Shown piece after piece: positions 12,901 through 22,622 of a stretch of 64,000 bases of DNA. Below the pieces are notes generated by a model. It did no database searches. It was given only the letters and a program-made list of their open reading frames with translations, and had not been told where the DNA came from. Every line of letters starts with the position of its first letter. Position 1 is the stretch's first letter. The position numbers and the translations under genes are program-made. This DNA is from Protonemura montana (lineage: Eukaryota > Arthropoda > Insecta > Plecoptera > Nemouridae), in assembly GCA_947568835.1 (NCBI GenBank), contig OX387608.1, positions 6,362,001 through 6,426,000 of the forward strand, given 5' to 3'.

Positions 12901-15900
12901 CACTACCGAAGGACGATACAACTCGAACAACAGAATTCCTCCACAAATTCATACTGTCGAGAGGTTGACAATGAAGACGAATAAATTTGCTGTACTAACT
13001 TACATCCCTTCAACCTCTCTCCCGAACAGAACTGGCCATGTGCATGATGGTCACCCATCCAATACCTGACCCAGCGCAGTGTTGCTCAACTTCAATGATC
13101 TCACGAGAACCGGTGTTTCCAACACGCCCAACCGTTCGGTATAAACATAAACATAATTTCAAATTAGATCTGTCGCTTTGCCAATCCTTCTCTTTTGCCG
13201 TGGTTAGCTTGCCAATACGTTTCGAACACCGTGGTTAGCATCATTCGAATTGGCAGTACAACCGTACAAACGACGACTTGAAACGTGACAATTTCAATCC
13301 AAATGTCAATGCAGCTGGACGTCGGCAAGGAAGTGGGTCAATTGGCTTAAAAGTAGCAAAAGAAAGAGTCAAGTTGAGGTTTTAAGTGGAGAGATATGAA
13401 ATGTCATATCTATCTTAAGATCACAACGCCTGATTTCGCAACGCGCTGAGAGACCTAAATCGATTTGTTTCACTAATAAAATTAAGTTATTAAGCAATAT
13501 TATTGCTACAAAATCAAAGTCAGCTGCTTAGCGTGGCATAACCCTGAGGTTCTACGCCGACTACGAGCGGATCTTGCCACATCGATATCCGTAATACCAG
13601 TGGCGTACTGACCTGCAAGCCCTTATCCAACTTAACTAAGAGTCTACCCATCAAAAGCAGCAGTCAGTATAGCCGTGGTTACATAAGATAGCAGAATTGA
13701 GACGCTCTGGCAGGCGATCTCAGCATCGCATTGGCTAAAAGAAGTTAAATCTACCATTGAACCACAAAGAAGTAATTGATTTTTTTTGTTCGTTTTCAAC
13801 GTTGGCATCGAAAAAACCTTAGAAAAATTACAGAGTATACTAATTTATAATGATGAAATTAATCTGGTTATCACTATAGAAACATGCCAGCTGCTTGTAA
13901 GCTATTATCTCAGTTCACAATTGACACTACATTATTTTAATCTCTGCTTCGTTAAGCTTTGAGATAAGAAATTCACTTAATTTGTAAGATAAATTTTAAA
14001 TGTCAAATTTTACACGTAAGCGCTCGAAATAATAATTCGTGTTTAACCCGTACCGTATTTTGAACTCGGTTAATTAATGCCTAAATTAGTTACGCCTAAT
14101 GTGAACGTGACAGCTACGTAGAAAGGATTAGAAGTTTTTTTTTGGCCTTATGCTTTCCACGTTCTTTATTTACAAGGTCTGAACTTTGAACTTGAACTAA
14201 AGTTTTGTATGTATCGGAGTTACTTGGCGTCACGCCACTGCAAGCAATCGACGCAATTTCTGACGTCAATGGTGGTTTCCTTTTACGTGTAGGCTGGAGA
14301 GAAGACAAACGGAAGTAACCTTTTAGTCTTATCATCGGTCAGAAGTTTGGTTAGAATAAGCGCCGATGTAGGTAAAACACACTTCGAGCAAAATACATGC
14401 CTATCAACCAGTTCATACTTACAAATATATATATATATAACCGAACGGTTTTGCGTGTTGGAAACACCGGTTCTCGTTAGATCACCGAAGTTAAGCAACA
14501 CTGCGCTGAGTCAGGTATTGAATGGTCGACCATTATACACATGACCAGTTCTGTTCGGGAGAGAGGTTGGAGGGATGAAAGTTAGTACAGCAACTTCATT
14601 CGCCTTGCTTATCAATCTCTCGACAGCATGGATTTGTGGAGGAGTCCTGCTGTTCGAGTAGTACCGTCCTTCGGAAGGGACGTGAAGCCGGTGGTCCCCT
14701 TGGTGCTCTTCGACAGGAGTAGGCTACGTGCCGGCACCGGGTTTCCCCTCCTCCCTTCTAGGCTAAGTTAGGTTCATCATCATCCTCATCATCATCCACT
14801 CATACACTGACGCCATTAGACCAGTGCCACAGGGCCAGTTGTCAAAACAGTGCGTCGTTAAACACCACTAAAATAAAATAAAATTACAAATATATGGTGG
14901 TTGATTCTTGGTAAAGCAGTTGTTACTTGCAGATTACTCTGATTTAGGCTCAAATCATTTCCATTTGTGCGATCATAAGCGATTGATGTGCATCCATCGA
15001 TATTTTGGGTCGTAGTAATCATTTAAATATTATTAGTAAGTATACAATCAACAACGATTATATGTAAATAATATAAGATATATAAAGTCGTAAATTTCGG
15101 TAGTAGGTTTTTGGTATCTGTGCCGGGCTCCGCGAACGAAATTTAAGCAGCTTTGTAGATGAGCGTATAGCTGTTTACTTTTTCTTAATTCACATATTTT
15201 TATTTCTTATCTTCGGGTAGGCGCCCTCTATCACCCCTGGCATATTCTTCTGCACTTTCAGGGCTGCAAAACGTTGGACAGGTCTTTTTCTTTTAGGTTC
15301 GGCACCCCCAGCGCATACCACGTATTTCCCTAGCCATTTTTGTCTTTCGGTATGCACTTCATAGTATGCAATCCGCTATGTTTTTTATTCACTAAGGACA
15401 TTGACACAATCAAAAATTGACAAGCTATAATCAGAACTTAACTTCCCTTAAAGGGGAGGTGAAAAGTTGTTAGGTGGTGATTATTTCAAATTTAATTTGT
15501 GCTAATTATTAAAACATATGCGGCATAACACAAATGTAAATGACAATGACGACGATGACGACGATGATGACGATATTCGTGTTATTGTCATATGTGTTTT
15601 GACAATAAGCAGAAATTAAATTTAAAATCGTCACTACCTGTCCGTTTTCCACCTGCCCTAAATCAGGTTCAGTTAGACAGATAAGGCAGGTGGCGGGACA
15701 AAAGAACCCGAGTGGCGTGTCGTGTTTATCTTGTAATATTTGAGGGGGAAACCAAGAACGAGTAACACTGGTTATGTACCACCTGTTTATAGGTCGCCAG
15801 CTGGCCGGCCTGTTGAAATCCGGGCGCAGGTGTACATTGCGTTTATAATAAATGAACGAAGTGGTTGTGAATGAATGACGAGTCAAGCCATTTCTATTCG

Positions 15901-18900
15901 ATTTTTCTATGTTAGGGTTGATATTTTGAAAAAATCTAGAGGAAAACTAGTTGCAATTTCAATCATTTTTGCTCGATTCAATTGATTTTCGAAGTGTTAT
16001 TCGTTGTTTATATATCTTCACTCCACGAGCGTCTAATGTCTCTCGAATTGACTAAAAATGCATTGCAGGCAAAAGCGCGTTAGAAAAAAAAGTAAAAACA
16101 TTTTAGTATAAACTACGTCTCTTCTGAAGGGGATTTTGACCCAAAAATATTATTCCCGAGTCGCCGACTGCGCGAGTATGTTCATATTTTTGAGCTCATT
16201 TCTCTGATGTTCAAGATCATTTTTATAAGTTACTCAGCTTTGGTGTTTGTTCTCTCTTGTTGAACATTTTCAATTGAATCCTGGCCTTCACCACGTGTCC
16301 CGATATAGGCCAATATTGATTGTCGTTATCAGAAACAACAATCAATATTGGCTCACGAGATAAGATTTTGTTTGGAATCACAGCAACCGAGAATGGAGCT
16401 TTTTGACTCGTCGAAAATTTCTTTCAGCCAAGTCTTTCATCTAATGGCGGTAACTGCATTTTTTAGCCCACGTCGTAATGAGTCACTTATCCTAATAGAC
16501 AAGTGGACAAATAGATGCTTATCGTGATAAGATGAAGAGATTAGATAAGACAGAGATGATGACAGGCGTCAAAGTAAGACATGGTTTCTGAATTTAAAAA
16601 GTCTTGAGATTGCAACCGCCATCAACAAGCCCTGAAGCTGTCGAGGGCTTGACGATCTTTGGATCTAAAGCCAATCTAAAGATCATTTTCTTCATTGAGT
16701 CTGATAAAATGTTTGAGAAATAAATTTGTCGATCGTTTATTTTGTGGAACAAATTATGGTAATTTTTTAATTTATGGAATTTAATTATGTGTACCACATA
16801 TGGGGCAATGGCTATCACAGATACAGCGTTAACAGATGTTCCATAGTGATAGGTATATAATTGATGATAACGCCATATCTCGGAAAAGTTCCAAATTATT
16901 TCACCTTGAGGGTGAGGGTAATGCGGTAACCTATCCGTGGCACTCAGACTCGGACTTCAAGATAAAGCGAGTGTCAGTTGTATTCCAAGATGAATCACTT
17001 GTGTGTATTTTTTGTTTGTATCTTTTTTCGCATTTTTGTTCGATCTCTAGCGCCCATTAAATTTGGCCCTTATATTTTTAGTCTTTAATTTGGGCAGTCC
17101 AGCGAGAGAAGAGTTATTTTATCAAGATTAACGAACCCTTTTCGTTTTCGAATGCGAGGTGGATCAATTACCACTTCCCTCAACTTCGAGATACGCCCAA
17201 GTAATTGCGGTTTTGCGGTCGGAATTGCCACCGACCGCAAAACCGAAAAATCCCAACCTCAACCGGTGTAATCCTCAGTCTCAACAGTGATAGCCTAACC
17301 ACTGACATCTATTTTTAGCCACAGCACACGTAGCGACGCCCAAAACATCCGCTCGATTTAAAGGGGGAGGCTCACTACGCTCATCCAGCAAACTCGATGG
17401 GGGCAACCAAACGGAATCAATTTCAGCCAAACATAAATTTACTCCTAGATATATGGCAGCGTTTAAGTGATAAAATTTGTTCGCGATGTACCGTCCTTCG
17501 GTAGTGACGTTAATTGCCAGTGGTCCCCTTGGTACTCTTCGACAGGAGTAGGCTTCGACGCGGCACCAGATTACTGCTCTATTCTTGTTTAGGTTAGGTT
17601 CATCGTCATCCTCATCACCACACTCATTCACAGACGCCATTAGACCAATATTAAAGGGCCCATTGTGAAAATAGTCGCAAGGGAATTTTAAAGAGTTGAT
17701 AACATTAATCATTCTTGCTGACCGAATTGGATGTTGCTAATCATCAATTTCAATCAGCGCCGTCTGGTCATGTGTTCTTTGTGCACAGGTGACGAGCGGG
17801 TGGCGGGCGGTAACCTGGCAACGAAGGGACAGTTCCCTTGGCACGTGACCATCACCACAGACGAGTCCGGCTTCTGCAATGGGGCGCTGCTAGACTCGTC
17901 CTGGGTACTCACGTCCGGACGCTGCGCCCACGGGTCAGTCATTAGGTTCATCAGGTTAAAGTCAGAGTCACAGCGTTATTGTTAACTTTCTGCTGAGCAA
18001 ACCCGATGGCGCTTGCGGCCGTACTTTTTAACAAACCTCTGCGATTACATAATTGTGACTCAAATTATCGATACATGTATATCAATCGTTAAAGTTGGCA
18101 TTAATACAGATTATTTGATCGTAATTTAGCCTCAAATGCGAGTAATCTGCGAAATATCGAAATTAAATTTCTTAGAGGACGGCATGGCCCGTCTCTTGTG
18201 CTGACAGTAACGCTTTCCTGCGCTCACAAGGTCGCCAAAACAGTTCGACGACTAGTGAATAACACGTTTTTCTATTTCCATGCAGAGTGACCAATTTTAC
18301 CATGACCTTGGGTATGACCAACATTTTCACCATAGAAGAAAACGATACGGTGATAATTGAGACTACCGTTAAGTATGTTCATCCGTTGTACGATGAGCGT
18401 ACCCTAATTAACGACATCGCCCTGCTCAAGTTGGAAACTCCGCTAAACCTCACGGGTAAGCTTACATGAAAGGTAGATTACATTTAGGTAGACTATTTTT
18501 TGTGGTGTTTTAATAAGCAACTAAAGTTTGTTGATGGACACCGTAACTGTGACAGTGACATAGGGCATGAACCCTGTGATCTATAATGACAATGAGCGTG
18601 TTATGATGATGAGTGGCCAGAACTTGCAAAGAAAATAGTATGGTTGAATCGGCCTAGCATGCAGAGTACCTACTCCAGTCAAAACATAATAGCTAGACAA
18701 CATCCTCATTATCTTCTCAAAATACTCTTTGGTCAATTACTTTTGGTTCCTAGATATTTAGTCTCTAGGGGATAACATAACATACAAAATTCCTATGTAG
18801 CTACATGCCCGAACAAAAATGATAAAACGACAGTCAGTCAAATCAGTCGAGGTAACAATGAACAATGAGCCATTCCGTGGTCATTGATACCAAAGGAACA

Positions 18901-21244
18901 GCCATTCAAAATAGATACCGAATGGAATGTCGATAGGCCACAAAATCTCTTCTGGTGCTGTAGAAAATTCATTTAAACTTATCACAACCACCAAATCTAA
19001 TTTATGTCAACTTTGAAATTCGCTTACCACTAACCAACACAGTTTTCCCGTCCTCCATTTTGTCCTAGATTCTGCAGACGCGTTGATAGCGCCCATTCGT
19101 CTAGCCAGCCACACCGAGGGGGAAATCAACGGGACGGACGTCCAGCTGTCTGGATGGGGCAAGATCAGAGAAAGTGAGTTTACAAAGGGCCGCGGCCATT
19201 TCCTCACACACATGGCAGTTGGCAAGAATCACTAAGAACATGACATTAAAACTGTCTGGAACTTGTAAGAAGAATAAAACTTCTTTGCAAGCTCGCCATG
19301 CACGCGGATCGAAAAGAACGCATTGATATTTATTTTAGGTACCAGCTCAAACACCCTCGGTGAAAACTAAAAGAATCATCAGGGTGGGTATATTCCCCCC
19401 CAACCATTGTTACCTGTTACCTAAGTATCACGATGTTACATGGTTACCTCTGGCGTGGACTGTACACCTGGCCACATTCCTGAATACCTTTGCTAGCTAC
19501 CCTTATTATTGACATTAATTTCAAGGACCCTGACGCTACCCTGTACCGCGCATACCGCACATTTAACTTCCTGACCGTAGGTAGCCTACTTATACGCTCT
19601 AAGCTTGTACCACTCCTTATTGTGGATACCAGCGTGCGTAGTGGTACTTAATTTACTCACACTGTGGGTTGTTTCTTATCGAGTTCCAAATTCTCACAAT
19701 ATTAGCAGTACATTCGTAGACTACACTGATGTAGCCTGGGAAGTTATTGGTACACCAAGTCTAGGGTTGTAGACATTTTTCTGAGGCTGTTTTTCTAGTT
19801 TTTCTAGTTTTCAGCATCAGAAAGATAGCATCTAGACGAAAACAAAGTGCATATGCCCGTGCATATGCCTGGTTTGGCATAGGCGCTATTGCAGGAGAAT
19901 GTATCTCGATGTCGTCATTAAGGCACATACATCAGCACACATTCACCGCGCGGTGGGACGGAAGTTGCGGGGCGCTCGAAACCAGCATACATACGATTGT
20001 CTCCTGAACAAATGCATTACACGTTATCGTTATCACCTCATTCAATCAGATCCAATTGAGCCTAAGTTGCAGACCGCATTCTTCTTTTGCAGACTCGACG
20101 ATGCTGATTTCATCTGCATTGAGTTTTGTTAACCTGACGGTGACGTCACTGATCGACTGCCGCGCTGCATTTGGCATGGCAAATGTCCACGAGGGGATGC
20201 TGTGCACGTCTGGAGAGGGGGGTCGGGGAGCATGCGCAGTGAGTTGGATGTTGAAGCGGCTTTTTGGAATCCAAATTCCTGCAATGCATTGGTACTAGCA
20301 AATAGGTACCGTTTCTTAAGGGGCCAAAATGACCAATGAGTAATCGCTAGAAGTATTCAATGCACTTTTAATCCATTTGAGCTAGCGAACAAATGCTTAA
20401 GAAAGTCGATCGTGATCCTTGTTCCTGCAAGCAAATTCAAAGCAAATTCTCTTTAGCGAATATCATGCCAATGCTAAGAAGAAGTACGTTGACCAGGGTG
20501 GACCATCATAGATTTCTTTACCTTCAATTGTTTTCTACACGCTAAAATAAAATAGTAAAAAATGCTCCCATATGCTTCTAGACACCAATAACAACAAACC
20601 ATGGGTATAATTATGCTCCTGCTACTTTACGTCCCACACCCTTGAGTGCTACTTAGGCCAACATTTAAGCCCGTCTCGACTCGACCATCGAAGCTGTGTA
20701 GTCAACTAACGTATCAACCCCCAAACCAATCCCTCCAGGTAAACACCAGATAGAACTGCAATGCATTGCAATACATTCCACATCAGCCCAATCAATCAAT
20801 TCTGACAACTGAGCGGATTTTTAGCGGTAAATATTGACTTATACAACTGCCTGAACAAAGACCGATTGCTAGAAATTGATACACATGAGTTTCTTGGGTA
20901 CGACACAAAACTATTTCAATGTGTTTTACTTAGAAACAGTGTTTTCCGCTAAAGCAAATCTTCCACAGGGGGACGAAGGTTCACCCCTGGCGGTGTGGAA
21001 TGACAGCTCGTGGAAACTTTTGGGCGTGGCTAGTTTCGGGGCCGCCCACGGATGCGAACAAGGCGCCCCGACGGTCTACACACGAACCAGTGTTTATCTT
21101 CATTGGATTGATTGCCAGAAAGATCCGAAGACCTTGGATCCGAATGATTGCTTGTCCGGTGCTAGCGCTACAGTTGCTGCTACCACGCCTATAACTGCTC
21201 TGCTGTTTGCGGTTCTCTTGAAAAATGCTCTTGATAATTGCTGA
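9960..21244 (+). CDS. Secreted serine protease homologue, catalytically dead (7 exons)
   Basis: Exons 9960-10007, 10444-10498, 17789-17933, 18286-18455, 19069-19173, 20093-20238 and 20969-21244 join in frame to 314 aa. Residues 1-16 are a signal peptide. A short propeptide ends at Arg38 and is followed by VAGGN, the equivalent of IVGG, so the zymogen site is kept. The chymotrypsin-fold landmarks are WVLT (73-76), NDIALLKL (125-132, catalytic Asp126), GWG (168-170), DCRAAFG and GVASFG. The catalytic His is Arg79 (TSGRC instead of TAAHC) and the catalytic Ser is Glu226 (GDEGSPL instead of GDSGGPL), so no proteolysis is expected. Known catalytically dead relatives act as cofactors or inhibitors in arthropod immunity or as gut proteins; the role here is unknown. 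The C-terminus (about 285-310) is hydrophobic. The exon 3 donor (GTCAGT, 17934) was preferred over GTTAAA at 17955 because it restores the family spacing after Cys80. A poly(A) signal lies near 21457. Confidence 0.88.
10157..10262 (+). repeat. tRNA-derived SINE, family A
   Basis: In the first intron of the protease homologue. The head carries an A-box-like AAATAGCTCAATGGGTAAGA and B-box-like GGGGTTCATGTCCCC, and ends GGGCATACATTTTTGAG. It is nearly identical to the copy at 62333. The anticodon-loop region lacks a U33, and the acceptor stem is mispaired, so it is not a functional tRNA. Confidence 0.75.
10704..10806 (-). repeat. tRNA-derived SINE, family B
   Basis: On the minus strand the head reads GATAGCTCAGTTGTTAGAGC (A-box) and CCCGGGTTCGTATCCCGGTT (B-box), then ACACATTTTTCCAGTCTAGC. 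It lies in intron 2 of the protease homologue and is the intact counterpart of the two half-copies at 7376-7572. Confidence 0.75.
10985..11235 (+). repeat. 5S-derived SINE, body fragment
   Basis: Lacks the 5S-like head. The body retains GGTGGTCCCCTTGGTGCT, AGGCTACGTGCC and the tail TTAGACCAGTGCCACAG shared with the full copy at 14439. It contains an internal insertion of about 35 bases around 11040-11075. Confidence 0.75.
12031..12110 (-). repeat. 5S-derived SINE, 3' tail fragment
   Basis: Carries only the 3' end of the element in reverse orientation (CGCACTGTTTTGACAACGGG, then TAATGGTGTCGGTGAATGAG), matching the tails at 38913 and 56002. Confidence 0.65.
12800..13143 (-). repeat. 5S-derived SINE, nearly full length
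   Basis: Reverse-oriented copy with both parts. The head (13143 back to about 13040) contains the 5S-like block CACCGGTTCTCGTGAGATCA, and the body contains TCGACAGGAGTAGGCTGCGT and GCCGGCACCGGGTTTCC. It lies in intron 2 of the protease homologue. Confidence 0.8.
13671..13765 (-). repeat. Single copy of the ~114-bp repeat
   Basis: The reverse complement of this stretch (ATGGTAGATTTAACTTC ... GATGCTGAGATCGCCTG ... ATGTAACCACGG) aligns with units of the tandem arrays at 25814-26135 and 49771-49981. Confidence 0.65.
14439..14870 (+). repeat. 5S-derived SINE, full-length copy
   Basis: The most complete copy. The head 14445-14580 contains ACACCGGTTCTCGTTAGATC, ACCGAAGTTAAGCAACACTG and CAGGTATTGAATGGTCGACC, which follow the order of the internal promoter region of 5S rRNA. 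The body contains CTCGACAGCATGGATTTGTG, CCTTCGGAAGGGACGT, GGTCCCCTTGGTGCTCTTCG and a CATCATCCTCATCATCATCC microsatellite. It ends GTCAAAACAGTGCGTCGTTA followed by an A-rich tail. This 5S-head plus unrelated body is the layout of SINE3-class elements. Confidence 0.85.
15509..15886 (-). other. Open reading frame overlapping a GAC/GAT microsatellite, probably not a gene
   Basis: A 125-codon minus-strand frame in intron 2 of the protease homologue. Its C-terminal part (runs of Ile and Val) is simply the translation of the GACGATGATGAC-type simple repeat at 15541-15575. No domain is recognised and it lies within a confident intron. Confidence 0.3.
17486..17680 (+). repeat. 5S-derived SINE, body fragment
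   Basis: Headless copy retaining TACCGTCCTTCGGTAGTGAC, AGTGGTCCCCTTGGTACTCT, TCGACAGGAGTAGGCT and TTAGACCA. It lies 108 bases upstream of exon 3 of the protease homologue. Confidence 0.75.
17945..18182 (+). repeat. ~240-bp dispersed repeat
   Basis: Aligns along its length with 33005-33245 (shared blocks: TTAACAAACCTCT, CGATACATGTATATCAA, GATTATTTGA, ATGCGAGTAA). Part of it is present in reverse at about 29120-29215. It starts about 10 bases after the exon 3 donor of the protease homologue, so it fills most of that intron. Confidence 0.65.
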
Positions 21245-21456
21245 TGAGGATTCGGTTGTTGGGTTGGTTATGGTGACTTTTTGCATTCACTGTCGAGTTT
21301 CGTTTGAGGCAGCTCCAAAGGGTTGTAGTGACACACATTGCTCAATTGTTTAGAGTATTAATTTAAAAAGGCTGACTACATTGCTTCTTCATTGGTGCAC
21401 TCATAACTCCAGCTCTTCTTCAGGTGAATGATATTACCCAGATATGTGGGGTGCCA

Positions 21457-21462
21457 AATAAA
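21457..21462 (+). terminator. Polyadenylation signal of the protease homologue
   Basis: Canonical AATAAA about 213 bases after the stop codon, followed by a T-rich stretch. Confidence 0.6.
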
Positions 21463-22622
21463 CTTTTCGATCTGGTTTTAATGGCAAAAATGCTTAAAGC
21501 TCCGTTTGATTCAAGCAAAATTTTACACGCGCGTTTGAATATTTAATAAGGCGAAGGACTACAGATATTTCACTAATCTTTAGTAGGAGGTAACCCTCAG
21601 TATTCGTACAGTAATGTACAGCTATCTTACAGCGACCCAACGTAAAGAATAATATTACGATAGTTTGCGATAAGTACATCTATAAGATATTTAAAGAATG
21701 TATTATTGAGACTGAAGAAATACACACACTGGAATAAGTAAATGGAAATGTGTATTTTTATTGACTATTGTTATGAGTGAAAAATACAGATCAATATTTA
21801 ATACAATTTTCCGATAGTTCATGTTTTCATGAGACCAAATATGAATGTGAAGGCATGCAAGATTAGATCTATCCACATATGTTCAACATTTAATATTACA
21901 AATCACAAATTTGCTCACAATCTCACAAACTCTGCTCTGATATTTCGTAGAATCTCACACCCACAAAATGAGAATCAAATTGAGTAACATTTAAATATTG
22001 GGAGAAGAAAAGAAGGAAGCAAACGTCACGAAGTTGAAGCGCTAGTTGTAACAAATTAATGCAACTTTTTTTGCACAACTTTACCATTCTACTCATCCAC
22101 TTTAGGTGAACAGGCGTACATAGCGAGCAACTTCATCCGACTGTCTGCTTCTTATGCAACCAGCACCTTAGTTCCGGTAAGTTGCGTTACTTCTTTCCTC
22201 TTCCACATTGCATCATCAAGCCTTTAGGCAGTCTTACCATTAACTATTATGAGTAAGGCCACACATAGCAGACTACAGCTTGTGGCTACGTTGTTTCATT
22301 GTTTCATATGGAGCAAGACAATTTAGTCGTTTTTTAGGGTTTAAAATTAAAATAAGTATTTCGGCACCTTCGGTACAAACGAATTAAAACTTGGTTCAAA
22401 CTTTATAAAAACAGTTACCATATACAAATTGACTATTATTACAAGCGAAAAATACCGATAAATACGATTAGATCTATCCAAATATGTTTTTTTTTCTGTT
22501 TTTCATTATCAAAAATCACAAATTTTTTGTCTTTACCAACTAAATCTTATGCGACGTCAACTTGAAAACTTGCCACATTCAACTTTAAAAATTTGACGAC
22601 ATGCAAATTTGGCTGCAACTGG
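21463..22622. other. Intergenic, 3' flank of Spd-2
   Basis: AT-rich DNA between two convergent genes. Two related segments (about 21750-21870 and 22430-22500, TTGACTATT..TTA, GATTAGATCTATCCA) suggest a further low-copy repeat. No gene is seen. Confidence 0.5.

Noticed and set aside
14445..14545. 5S rRNA gene or pseudogene
   Set aside because: Only part of 5S is represented and it is fused to a body shared by many copies; a 5S-derived SINE explains it better.
15509..15886. 125-codon minus-strand gene
   Set aside because: Its C-terminal half is a translated microsatellite; no domain, no splice support, inside a confident intron.
17941..17985. Longer version of protease exon 3 (donor at 17955)
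   Set aside because: In frame, but adds seven residues after the Cys that follows the catalytic-His position; the GTCAGT donor at 17934 gives the family spacing and a stronger site.
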